Below the pieces are notes generated by a model. The model ran no database searches. It was not told the origin of the DNA and saw only the letters and a program-made list of their open reading frames with translations. 64,000 nt of DNA from an uncultured Bacteroidota bacterium (lineage in GTDB: Bacteria > Bacteroidota > Bacteroidia > JADZBD01). The DNA is taken from contig CALEYQ010000019.1 of assembly GCA_937924855.1 (NCBI GenBank), positions 1-64,000 on the forward strand. The letters run 5' to 3'. This document shows positions 17,235 through 25,223 of this stretch, piece by piece. Within the stretch, counting starts at the first letter, position 1. The number at the start of each line of letters is the position of its first letter. The position numbers were made by a program, and so were the translations under genes.

Positions 17235-18125
17235 ATGGCTAAAGCAAATTTTGATAAACTACTGGAAGCAGGTGCACATTTCGGTCACCTTAAAAGAAAA
17301 TGGAATCCCGCCATGGCTCCTTATATTTTTACGGAGAAAAACGGCATTCACATCATCGACCTTCATAAAACCGTTGTTAAACTCGACGAAGCCGCTGCGG
17401 CCCTGAAACAAATTGCCAAGTCCGGCAAAAAAGTTCTTTTTGTCGCTACAAAAAAGCAGGCAAAAACCCTGGTTGCAAATAAGGTTAGAAATGTAAACAT
17501 GCCCTTCGTAACCGAGCGCTGGCCCGGTGGAATGCTGACTAATTTTGCTACCATTCGCCGTTCCGTGCGGAAAATGGCCACCATCGACAAAATGAGCACC
17601 GATGGTACCTTTAATAATATTTCCAAAAAGGAGAGGCTCTCCATCGCTCGTCAAAGAGCAAAACTTGAAAATCAGTTTGGTAGCATTGCCGACCTTACCC
17701 GGATTCCTGCCGCTATTTTCATTGTAGACATCGTAAAGGAACACATTGCCGTTGCCGAAGCAAAAAGGCTTAACATCCCAACTTTTGCAATTGTTGATAC
17801 CAATGCCGATCCCAATCAGGTCGACTACGCCATTCCGGCCAATGACGACGCAAGCGCATCCATCGACTACATTATTGAAGTGGTTACAAATGCCATTCAG
17901 GAAGGCTTGAGCGAAAGAAAAATCGACAAGGATAAAGAAGCTCTGGAGCGTGAAAAAGCCGCTGAAGAAGGAACCAATGAAGAAGCAAAGCGTGCTAAAA
18001 AAATGGAGCTTATCGAAGCTGACGTTGATGAAGAACACGAAGAGTCGGTAAAAGAAAAGCGGAAAATTCAAAAGAAAATTGTCTCCACCAAGAAAACCGG
18101 AGGCAAACCCGAAAAGAAAGATTAA
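17235..18125 (+). CDS. rpsB: 30S ribosomal protein S2
   Basis: 296 residues. Typical S2 motifs: LLEAGAHFGHLKRKWNPAM, YIFTEKNGIHIIDLHKT, VTERWPGGMLTNFATIRRS, and IVDTNADPNQVDYAIPANDD. The last ~60 residues form a highly charged Lys/Glu tail (EEAKRAKKMELIEADVDEE, KKIVSTKKTGGKPEKKD) longer than in Escherichia coli, as is usual in Bacteroidota. It is followed by tsf after 22 bp, the standard order. Confidence 0.98.
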   Translation: MAKANFDKLLEAGAHFGHLKRKWNPAMAPYIFTEKNGIHIIDLHKTVVKLDEAAAALKQIAKSGKKVLFVATKKQAKTLVANKVRNVNMPFVTERWPGGMLTNFATIRRSVRKMATIDKMSTDGTFNNISKKERLSIARQRAKLENQFGSIADLTRIPAAIFIVDIVKEHIAVAEAKRLNIPTFAIVDTNADPNQVDYAIPANDDASASIDYIIEVVTNAIQEGLSERKIDKDKEALEREKAAEEGTNEEAKRAKKMELIEADVDEEHEESVKEKRKIQKKIVSTKKTGGKPEKKD

Positions 18126-18147
18126 TCATACCTGAGGAAAAAGAACC

Positions 18148-18978
18148 ATGTCTATTACAGCAGCAGACGTAAATAAACTCCGGCAGGTTACAGGTGCCGG
18201 AATGATGGATTGTAAAAAGGCACTTACCGAGTCGAACGGAGATTTTGACCTTGCCATTGAAATTTTAAGGAAAAAAGGACAAAAAGTTGCGGCAAACCGG
18301 GGCGACCGGGATGCCAAAGAAGGCGTTGTTATTGCCAAAACAACTCAGGACGGAAAAAGAGGTGTGCTGGTAGCGCTGAACTGCGAAACAGACTTCGTTG
18401 CTAAAAACGAGGATTTCAGAAAAGTGGTTGAAACCATTATCGATATCGCTATTGAAAAAAAGCCTGCTTCCCGCGAAGAACTCCTTCAGCAATCCTTTGC
18501 CGGAAACGGACTTACCATTGGCGATAAAATTACCGAGGAGGTTGGAAAAATCGGAGAGAAAATTGAACTGAGCCGCTATGAAGTGGTTGAAGGCGGAGAA
18601 GTGGTTGCTTATAACCATCCCGGAAATAAACTGGCCACCATCGTAGGTTTTAACAATTCCCTGCCCAAGCCTGAAATCGGAAAAGATGTGGCCATGCAGG
18701 TAGCTGCCATGGCTCCCGTGGCCATTGACCGCAACGATGTGGATGCCACGCTTCTTGCCAAGGAAATAGAAATTGCCAAAGAACAAATCAGAGCCGAAGG
18801 CAAGCCTGAGGATAAAATCGAAATGATTGCCAAAGGGAAAATCGAAAAGTTCTATAAGGAATCTACCCTGATGAACCAGGAATTCATTAAAGACGCTAAG
18901 AAAACCATTGCCCAGTACCTGAAAGAAAATGACGATAAACTAAAAGTGGTTGCCTTTAAACGGGTCGCCCTTGGATAA
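18148..18978 (+). CDS. tsf: Translation elongation factor Ts
   Basis: 276 residues. EF-Ts recycles EF-Tu from GDP to GTP form. The N-terminal UBA-like domain (ITAADVNKLRQVTGAGMMDC, KKALTESNGDFDLAIEILRK) and the core signature RGVLVALNCETDFVAKNEDF are intact, as is the C-terminal LMNQEFIKDAKKTIAQYLKE. It is the last gene before a strong terminator. Confidence 0.98.
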   Translation: MSITAADVNKLRQVTGAGMMDCKKALTESNGDFDLAIEILRKKGQKVAANRGDRDAKEGVVIAKTTQDGKRGVLVALNCETDFVAKNEDFRKVVETIIDIAIEKKPASREELLQQSFAGNGLTIGDKITEEVGKIGEKIELSRYEVVEGGEVVAYNHPGNKLATIVGFNNSLPKPEIGKDVAMQVAAMAPVAIDRNDVDATLLAKEIEIAKEQIRAEGKPEDKIEMIAKGKIEKFYKESTLMNQEFIKDAKKTIAQYLKENDDKLKVVAFKRVALG

Positions 18979-18984
18979 ATTATT

Positions 18985-19012
18985 AACCCCGGATTTTCCG
19001 GGGTTTTTTTTT
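18985..19012 (+). terminator. Terminator after tsf
   Basis: A nine-pair stem AACCCCGGA/TCCGGGGTT with a TTT loop runs directly into a T-tract. Confidence 0.93.
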
Positions 19013-19040
19013 ATTTATTATATCTTTAACCCCTGTCCCT

Positions 19041-19748
19041 ATGCACTATAATCGTATCCTGTTAAAATTAAGCGGCGAATCCCTTATGGGAGATCGTTCT
19101 TACGGCATCGATAATAACCGGCTCAGCCAATATGCCGAAGAAATAAAGCGTGTTTCGGAAAGCGGAGTTCAGGTTGCTGTTGTGATTGGCGGAGGCAATA
19201 TCTTCCGTGGTATTGAGGGTGCGGCTTCAGGCATGGATCGTGTTCAGGCCGATTATATGGGGATGCTTGCCACCGTCATTAATTCCATGGCTCTTCAGTC
19301 TGCCCTCGAGAAAAACGGGGTTCAGACCCGGCTCCTTAGCGCCATTTCCATGGATCAGATTTGCGAGCCATTTATCCGCAGAAGAGCTATTCGTCACCTT
19401 GAAAAAGGAAGGGTGGTAATTTTTGGCGCGGGAACAGGAAACCCCTATTTCACCACGGATACCGCAGCTACCCTGCGTGCCATAGAAATTGAAGCTAATG
19501 TAATTTTGAAAGGAACCCGGGTTGACGGAATTTACTCTGCCGACCCCGAAAAAGATAAGTCCGCTACCCGATACGAACGCATTACTTTCAGCGAAGTGTA
19601 TGCCAAGGGCCTCGAAGTTATGGATATGACCGCCTTTACACTCTGCAATGAAAACAAACTTCCTATTATTGTTTTCGACATGAACAAAGAAGGTAACCTG
19701 TTGAAAGTCCTCGACGGTCAGCAGGTGGGAACCCTCGTAGAATTTTAA
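19041..19748 (+). CDS. pyrH: UMP kinase
   Basis: 235 residues, amino-acid-kinase family. It phosphorylates UMP to UDP. Motifs: RILLKLSGESLMG, VAVVIGGGNIFRG, DYMGMLATVINSMALQSALE, GTGNPYFTTDTAATLRAIEI, and LKGTRVDGIYSADP. A possible -7 element TATCTTTA (19021-19028) lies between the tsf terminator and the ATG, so pyrH-frr may have its own promoter. The next gene frr starts 9 bp later. Confidence 0.98.
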   Translation: MHYNRILLKLSGESLMGDRSYGIDNNRLSQYAEEIKRVSESGVQVAVVIGGGNIFRGIEGAASGMDRVQADYMGMLATVINSMALQSALEKNGVQTRLLSAISMDQICEPFIRRRAIRHLEKGRVVIFGAGTGNPYFTTDTAATLRAIEIEANVILKGTRVDGIYSADPEKDKSATRYERITFSEVYAKGLEVMDMTAFTLCNENKLPIIVFDMNKEGNLLKVLDGQQVGTLVEF

Positions 19749-19757
19749 CTTTTGCCT

Positions 19758-20315
19758 ATGAATGAAGATGTTCAATTAATTGCCGACATGATGCGTGAGA
19801 AAATGGAAAATTCCATTACTCACCTGGAATCGGAACTGCTAAAAGTAAGAGCCGGGAAAGCAAATCCTGCCATGCTCGACGGAATTTTTGTGGATTACTA
19901 TGGTGTTCGAACACCTTTAAACCAGGTAAGTAATGTCAGCACCCCTGATGCAAGAACGCTTTCCATTCAACCCTGGGAAAAAGCCATGTTGGATCCTATT
20001 ATTAAAGCCATTCAGGCCGCAAACCTGGGCTTTAATCCCACCAATAACGGATCGCTGGTGATTATCAATGTGCCGGCTCTCACCGAAGAAAGAAGAAAAG
20101 AACTGGTGAAAAAAGCCCGGTCTGAAGGTGAGGTTGCAAAGGTTTCCATTCGAGCCGCGCGAAAAGAAGCGCTTGAAGAATTGAAAAAACTTGACAAGCT
20201 TCCTGAAGACGAAAAAAAAGGCGCAGAAACTAAAATTCAGGAAATTACAGACGATTATACCAAAAAGGTAGACAATCATCTGGATCGGAAGGAAAAAGAA
20301 ATTTTAACCGTTTAA
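19758..20315 (+). CDS. frr: Ribosome recycling factor
   Basis: 185 residues from ATG 19758 (MNEDVQLIADMMREKMENS); an upstream TTG is rejected. It splits post-termination ribosomes together with EF-G. Conserved parts: LLKVRAGKANPAMLDGIFVD, YYGVRTPLNQVSNVS, IQPWEKAMLDPIIKAIQAAN, LGFNPTNNGSLVIINVPALT, and EERRKELVKKARSEGEVAKV. Normal length. It is two bases from the following barrel-protein gene. Confidence 0.98.
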   Translation: MNEDVQLIADMMREKMENSITHLESELLKVRAGKANPAMLDGIFVDYYGVRTPLNQVSNVSTPDARTLSIQPWEKAMLDPIIKAIQAANLGFNPTNNGSLVIINVPALTEERRKELVKKARSEGEVAKVSIRAARKEALEELKKLDKLPEDEKKGAETKIQEITDDYTKKVDNHLDRKEKEILTV

Positions 20316-20317
20316 GG

Positions 20318-20956
20318 ATGAAACCAAAAAGCATTTTGCTTTTTCTGGTTTTAATCACTTCGGTTTTTTCTTTCAAACTGACCTCCCAAAATATATTTAA
20401 ATCGGGTTTGCTATTGGGAATTACAGCATCCCAATACGATGGCGATGGGTATGCCGGATATAAAAAAGCCGGACTAACTGCAGGATTTTACTCGCGTGTG
20501 AAAACGGGCGACCATACCCACCTTCAGCTTGAAATCAGTTATTTTATGAAAGGGGCCCGAAAAATTCCCGACCCAAACAAAAACGACCTCAATCAATACC
20601 TCCTTGATCTGGACTATGTGGATATTCCCCTGTTGTTCAGAATGGAATTTGAAAAGCGTCACCTGCTGGCCGAGCTGGGTTCCGGAATCGGCATTTTAGT
20701 GAGGGTAAGAGAAGAAAACAATTACCTCGACATTACCGGCCGAAGGCCCTTTAACCGGACAGAAATTCCTTTTCATTCGGGATTGGGCTATTATTTGTCA
20801 AACGGCTGGGAAGTTATTTTGCGGTACTCGTATTCCATCATTCCGGTCCGGCCTCATCCATCCGGAAAATCGGTGTGGTTTAATCGGGGTGAGTTTAATA
20901 ATTCTCTGAGTTTTTCCGTACGCAAAACCTTTGGTAAAAAAGCGGAAACGATATGA
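20318..20956 (+). CDS. PorT-like outer-membrane beta-barrel protein
   Basis: 212 residues. A signal peptide (ILLFLVLITSVFSFKLTSQ) is followed by a small barrel of the PorT/OMP_b-brl type: FKSGLLLGITASQYDGDGYA, KAGLTAGFYSRV, HLQLEISYFMKGARK, YVDIPLLFRMEF, and GLGYYLSNGWEVILRYSYSI. About eight strands are expected at this length. The true T9SS protein PorT cannot be distinguished from generic family members by eye. It overlaps ubiX by 4 bp and follows frr by 2 bp. Confidence 0.8.
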   Translation: MKPKSILLFLVLITSVFSFKLTSQNIFKSGLLLGITASQYDGDGYAGYKKAGLTAGFYSRVKTGDHTHLQLEISYFMKGARKIPDPNKNDLNQYLLDLDYVDIPLLFRMEFEKRHLLAELGSGIGILVRVREENNYLDITGRRPFNRTEIPFHSGLGYYLSNGWEVILRYSYSIIPVRPHPSGKSVWFNRGEFNNSLSFSVRKTFGKKAETI

Positions 20957-21525
20957 TGAAGATAGGCATCGCAATCACGGGAGCCAGCGGAGCTGTTTAT
21001 GCCAGGGAATTGCTCAACACCTTAATGGAAATTAATTTTCCCGCCGAAAATGTATCCCTGGTTTTTTCCGGAAATGCAAAGTTTGTATGGGAAACCGAAT
21101 TGGGCGATTCCGGTTATTCCCAATATCCTTTCCCTGTATTTGATAGAAATGATTTTACCGCTCCCATGGCTTCCGGGTCGGGTGGATGCCAGGCATTGAT
21201 TGTTTGTCCCTGCTCTATGGGAACCCTGGGTCGTATTGCCGGTGGCATTTCCAACGATCTTATTACGCGTGCCGCAGATGTAATGCTCAAGGAACGAAAT
21301 CGCCTGATTCTGATTACCCGCGAAACCCCTTTGAATCTCATCCATATCAAAAACATGGAAACCATTACCCTCGCAGGAGGAATTATCCTGCCCGCATCTC
21401 CCTCTTTTTACTCAAAACCCGCTGATTTTAGTCAATTGGCAAGAACAATTACCAACCGTGCCCTGAATCTTGTCGGCATAAAAACAAACGGATTTTCCTG
21501 GGGCGCATCTCAAAATCCTGCTTAA
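20953..21525 (+). CDS. ubiX: Flavin prenyltransferase UbiX
   Basis: 190 residues. It makes the prenylated FMN cofactor of UbiD-type decarboxylases. The N-terminus KIGIAITGASGAVYARELL is the FMN-binding motif. MASGSGGCQALIVCPCSMGT, LGRIAGGISNDLITRAADV and MLKERNRLILITRETPLN are diagnostic UbiX segments. It overlaps the barrel gene by 4 bp (ATGA). No UbiD decarboxylase is present in the window. Confidence 0.95.
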   Translation: MMKIGIAITGASGAVYARELLNTLMEINFPAENVSLVFSGNAKFVWETELGDSGYSQYPFPVFDRNDFTAPMASGSGGCQALIVCPCSMGTLGRIAGGISNDLITRAADVMLKERNRLILITRETPLNLIHIKNMETITLAGGIILPASPSFYSKPADFSQLARTITNRALNLVGIKTNGFSWGASQNPA

Positions 21526-21720
21526 AAGTCTGACAGGTACTATTTTGGGGGACATTTGGTTTTTCTTTTTTAGGGTTTTTTGACCCATTTTGCGACCAAT
21601 AACGGTTTTTTTTCGTTTAATTGCCAAAATCCTCAGACCAGTTGATTTTAGAGGGCTTCAAATCTTTTTTGGCCCGTATTTTGTCGAATTCCATTCAAAT
21701 TTTGTCTAAAAGTTCTAACC

Positions 21721-21755
21721 TTTTTTGTCATATCCTGTATAATCAATTAACTTTA
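21721..21755 (+). promoter_or_regulatory. Promoter of the MORN-like gene
   Basis: TTTTTTG (21721-21727) and TAACTTTA (21748-21755) are 20 bases apart, close to the Bacteroidota -33/-7 arrangement, and lie 16 bases before the ATG at 21772. Confidence 0.55.
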
Positions 21756-21771
21756 CATCCCTAGCAATACT

Positions 21772-22656
21772 ATGCGCCAACTACTATTCATACTAGCCTT
21801 AATTGGATTTGGACGGGTAGCTTTTGCTGACCAAAACGGCCAGACCAATTATACCGACCCCTCCGGTTTGAAGCAAGGTCACTGGGTATACACTAACGAT
21901 ATTAAGCGGCTGCCTAATTACGGGCCATCTGCAAAAGTGGAAGAAGGTGACTACAAAGACAACAAAAAGGTAGGAGTCTGGATTTCTTTTTTCCCCAACG
22001 GAAATAAGAAAAGTGAAATTACTTTTGATAATAACCGTGCCAAGGGTTACGCCAAAATCTATTACGAAGACGGAAAGGTAATGGAAGAAGGTGTTTGGGA
22101 AAACAACCGTTGGGTGGGTGAATATAAAATGTATCATCCGAACGGACAGCTATTTTACGACTTTAAATACAATAATTCCGGAAAGCGGGAAGGAACACAA
22201 ACCTATTATCATGAAAATGGAAATGTTATGATGAAGGGTGAAATGAAAGACGGAAAGGAAGCCGGAGTGTGGGAAGAGCGTTATGAAAACGGTGACCTGA
22301 AAAGCAAAAAAGCCTTCAATAATGGTCAGTTTGATGCCGGCAACTCCGAAACCTACGCACCACGCACACCCATTGTTGCTGAAAAGCCGGATGTTCCCAA
22401 AGACGCAAGCAAAGCCCCTGTTGTTGATCCTAAAAAGGACAACGTGAATAAGGGAGAGCTGAAAATTTTTGACGGAAACGGTTATTACAAACTCTACAAC
22501 AAGAACATGCAGCTATCTAAAGATGGCGTGTTCAAGAATTATAAGCTCATTGACGGGAAGGACTACATCTACAACAAGGACGGAATCCTGATTTCTATTC
22601 AGGTGTTCAAAAACGGCTTCTATGTAGGTGATGCTCCACTGGAAGAAAATAAGTAG
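21772..22656 (+). CDS. Exported MORN-repeat-like (YwqK-type) protein
   Basis: 294 residues. A short signal peptide (LLFILALIGFGRVAFA) is followed by about six MORN-like repeats of the YwqK type, with a W/Y-x-x-Y/F-x-x-NG core: GLKQGHWVYTND, VGVWISFFPNGNKKSEITF, AKIYYEDGKVMEEGVWENN, EYKMYHPNGQLFYDFKY, GTQTYYHENGNVMMKGEMKD, and GVWEERYENGDLKSKKAF. A proline/lysine-rich linker leads to a last unit (GELKIFDGNGYYKLYNKN). Proteins of this type are common in Bacteroidota, exported and of unknown function. Despite the YwqK antitoxin label used in databases, no toxin gene is adjacent. Single-gene unit with its own promoter and terminator. Confidence 0.85.
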   Translation: MRQLLFILALIGFGRVAFADQNGQTNYTDPSGLKQGHWVYTNDIKRLPNYGPSAKVEEGDYKDNKKVGVWISFFPNGNKKSEITFDNNRAKGYAKIYYEDGKVMEEGVWENNRWVGEYKMYHPNGQLFYDFKYNNSGKREGTQTYYHENGNVMMKGEMKDGKEAGVWEERYENGDLKSKKAFNNGQFDAGNSETYAPRTPIVAEKPDVPKDASKAPVVDPKKDNVNKGELKIFDGNGYYKLYNKNMQLSKDGVFKNYKLIDGKDYIYNKDGILISIQVFKNGFYVGDAPLEENK

Positions 22657-22684
22657 CATCCCCCTCCCCCGATATTTGGATTTC

Positions 22685-22710
22685 AGCCCCGGTTTTACCC
22701 CGGGGCTTTT
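22685..22710 (+). terminator. Terminator after the MORN-like gene
   Basis: An eight-pair stem AGCCCCGG/CCGGGGCT with a 7-base loop is followed by TTTT. Confidence 0.88.
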
Positions 22711-22762
22711 CCTTTTAATACAGCGGATGTTTTCCCTTTTTCACTAACTTTAAATCCGCTTT

Positions 22763-24268
22763 ATGGATCACAATCTCCAGCTTTTTAATACCCTTTCCGG
22801 CAAAAAGGAGGCCTTTAAACCCATCAATCCTCCCTATGTGGGAATGTATGTCTGTGGCCCTACCGTATACAATGATGTGCATCTTGGCAATTGCCGTACC
22901 TTCATTTCCTTCGATATTATATTTCGCTATTTGATGCACCTGGGATATAAGGTGAGGTATGTCAGAAATATTACCGATGCCGGACATCTGGAAGGTGACG
23001 CCGATGAAGGCGAAGACAAAATATCCAAAAAGGCCCGCCTCGATAAGTTGGAACCCATGGAAATTGTTCAGAAGTACAGTTTGGGCTTCCATGAGGTAAT
23101 GCAAAAATTTAATACGCTTCCTCCTTCGATTGAACCTACCGCCACCGGTCATATTTGCGAACAGATTGAAATGACCAAAAAAATTATTGAACGGGGCTTT
23201 GCCTATGTGGTAAACGGCTCGGTTTATTTTGACGTGGAAAAGTACTGGAAGGAAAACAATTACGGGGAATTGTCGAACCGAAAAATGGAAGATCTGCTGG
23301 CTAATACCCGCGACCTTGACGGACAGGACGAGAAAAAGGGAAGACTGGATTTCGCGTTGTGGATAAAGGCTAAGCCATCCCACATTATGCGCTGGCCTTC
23401 TCCCTGGGGCGAAGGATTTCCCGGCTGGCACATCGAATGCTCGGCCATGAGTACCAAATACCTGGGTGAAACCTTTGATATTCATGGAGGAGGAATGGAT
23501 CTTATTCCCACCCACCATACCAATGAAATTGCCCAGAATATTGCCTGTTCCGGTCACCCGCCTGTGCGTTACTGGCTTCATGCAAACATGCTTACCGTAA
23601 ATGGAGTCCGGATGTCGAAAAGTGCCGGAAACGGATTTCTTCCCGGCGAATTGTTTGAAGGTTCCCACCCACTTCTTGAAAAAGCCTACGATCCCATCTC
23701 CGTAAAATTTTTCATGCTTCAAACGCATTACCGTTCTACCCTCGACTTTTCCAACGAGGCCCTGCAGGCTTCCGAAAAAGGATTTCAGCGCCTGATAAAA
23801 GCCGTTGGGTTGCTGGATTCACTGAAAGCCTCAGGCACTTCGGATGTTGATATCCAAAAAATAATTGGCGATACCTACGCCGCCATGAACGATGATTTTA
23901 ATACTCCTCTGGCGCTGGCGGCCTTGTTTGACGGAGTTAAAATAATTAATTCCGTTAATGACGGGAAACTGAAACTGAACGCCGGTGATCTGGAAAAGCT
24001 GAAAAGTCATTTTAATCATTTTGTTTTTGATGTATTCGGCCTCAAAAAAAATCTGTCCTCAGCCGATGGGGAAACCCAACCCGGGCTTTTGGTGGCCGAT
24101 GGACTCATTCAGCTGCTTCTTGAATTGCGAAATGAAGCCAAGGCAAAAAAAGACTATGCCGCCTCTGATAAAATTCGGGATGAACTCCTGAAAATGGGAA
24201 TTAAAGTGGTAGATACAAAAGCCGGTTCCTCCTGGGAAATTGAAAAAAAAGACCTCACGCATGATTAA
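22763..24268 (+). CDS. cysS: Cysteinyl-tRNA synthetase
   Basis: 501 residues, class I synthetase. The HIGH-like motif is in CGPTVYNDVHLGNCRTFISF and the KMSKS motif is RMSKSAGN. Zinc ligands are visible: Cys in MYVCGPT, Cys in WHIECSAMS, and His/Glu in HHTNEIAQ. The C-terminal helical domain (LRNEAKAKKDYAASDKIRDE) has the usual anticodon-binding pattern. A -7-like element TAACTTTA (22745-22752) lies 10 bases before the ATG. Its 3' end overlaps the next gene by 8 bp. Confidence 0.98.
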   Translation: MDHNLQLFNTLSGKKEAFKPINPPYVGMYVCGPTVYNDVHLGNCRTFISFDIIFRYLMHLGYKVRYVRNITDAGHLEGDADEGEDKISKKARLDKLEPMEIVQKYSLGFHEVMQKFNTLPPSIEPTATGHICEQIEMTKKIIERGFAYVVNGSVYFDVEKYWKENNYGELSNRKMEDLLANTRDLDGQDEKKGRLDFALWIKAKPSHIMRWPSPWGEGFPGWHIECSAMSTKYLGETFDIHGGGMDLIPTHHTNEIAQNIACSGHPPVRYWLHANMLTVNGVRMSKSAGNGFLPGELFEGSHPLLEKAYDPISVKFFMLQTHYRSTLDFSNEALQASEKGFQRLIKAVGLLDSLKASGTSDVDIQKIIGDTYAAMNDDFNTPLALAALFDGVKIINSVNDGKLKLNAGDLEKLKSHFNHFVFDVFGLKKNLSSADGETQPGLLVADGLIQLLLELRNEAKAKKDYAASDKIRDELLKMGIKVVDTKAGSSWEIEKKDLTHD

Positions 24269-25223
24269 TTATTCCGTTCGCCTTGCCGGCCTCATCCTGA
24301 TTGCGGCACTGTTTAACGCTTGCGGAACGGAAACCATTGACGAGGATCCCGATCATGGAAAAGTCAAAGTGCTTCTTTCAAAAGCTCCTCAATTCAACGA
24401 AGATTCCGCCTATTTTTTTATTGAACGACAGGTTGGTTTCGGCCCACGGGTTCCCCTGACCAAACCTCATGAACAATGTCATTTGTTCCTCGACAGCATG
24501 ATGCGTGCTTATGGATTTGAAATTTTTCCCAATAAGGGAACCGTAATCGGATACGACGGAAAGCGGATTCCCCTGAAAAACATTGTAGCTTCCTTCCGAC
24601 CCGAACTGAAAAAAAGAATTTTACTTGCTGCGCATTGGGATACCCGGCCCATGGCCGACCGGGATACCGAGAACAAAGACAAGCCCATTGAAGGAGCCAA
24701 CGACGGAGCCAGTGGGGTAGCGGTTCTCCTGGAAATAGCCAGAAACATCCAGAAAAAACCCCTCACCAACATTGGCATCGACATAATATTTTTTGATATG
24801 GAAGATTACGGAACCGTTTATTGCCAGGGTTCCGAATGGTGGTCGAAGTACCCCCATAAACAAAATTATACGGCCAGTTACGGAATTCTGCTGGATATGG
24901 TGGGAGCCAAAGGAGCTACTTTTCCGGTAGAGGGAAATTCTAAAAGATACGCGGCACATGTTATTCAAAAAGTGTGGGGAACCGCCGAGAAACTCGGCTA
25001 CGGATCTTTTTTCGTACGAAATGAAGTACAAGCCATTACCGATGATCATTACAACATGAATGTTTTTGCCGGAATTCCCACCATCGATATCGTGCATATG
25101 GATCCTTCAACCTCTGATTTCGGTCCCTTCCATCACCGGCATGCCGATAACCTTAGCATAATCGATAAAAAAACATTAAAAGCCGTGGGGCAAACCGTTA
25201 TGGAGGTGATTTATTCAGAATGA
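24261..25223 (+). CDS. M28-family lipoprotein, probable type II glutaminyl-peptide cyclotransferase
   Basis: 320 residues from ATG 24261 (MINYSVRLAGLILIAALFNAC), with a lipobox ending in Cys; an upstream TTG at 24240 is rejected. The zinc-peptidase fold is clear: LLAAHWDTRPMADRD, EGANDGASGVAVLLEIAR, IIFFDMEDYG, and C-terminal FHHRHADN. The single-metal set Asp (GAND), Glu (MED) and His (HHRHADN) fits glutaminyl cyclases better than two-zinc aminopeptidases. Type II QCs are known in Bacteroidota, where exported proteins often have N-terminal Gln converted to pyroglutamate. That role is inferred here. The gene overlaps cysS by 8 bp and polA by 4 bp. Confidence 0.82.
   Translation: MINYSVRLAGLILIAALFNACGTETIDEDPDHGKVKVLLSKAPQFNEDSAYFFIERQVGFGPRVPLTKPHEQCHLFLDSMMRAYGFEIFPNKGTVIGYDGKRIPLKNIVASFRPELKKRILLAAHWDTRPMADRDTENKDKPIEGANDGASGVAVLLEIARNIQKKPLTNIGIDIIFFDMEDYGTVYCQGSEWWSKYPHKQNYTASYGILLDMVGAKGATFPVEGNSKRYAAHVIQKVWGTAEKLGYGSFFVRNEVQAITDDHYNMNVFAGIPTIDIVHMDPSTSDFGPFHHRHADNLSIIDKKTLKAVGQTVMEVIYSE

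Noticed and set aside
17259..18071. 270-codon minus-strand frame, Phe/Asn rich
   Set aside because: Shadow of rpsB produced by Lys-rich codons; composition is unlike any real protein here.
21772..22656. MORN-like gene considered as the antitoxin of a toxin-antitoxin pair
   Set aside because: It has a signal peptide, its own promoter and terminator, and no partner toxin gene.
22715..23728. 337-codon minus-strand frame
   Set aside because: It is antisense to cysS, has no domain logic, and cysS has all synthetase motifs.
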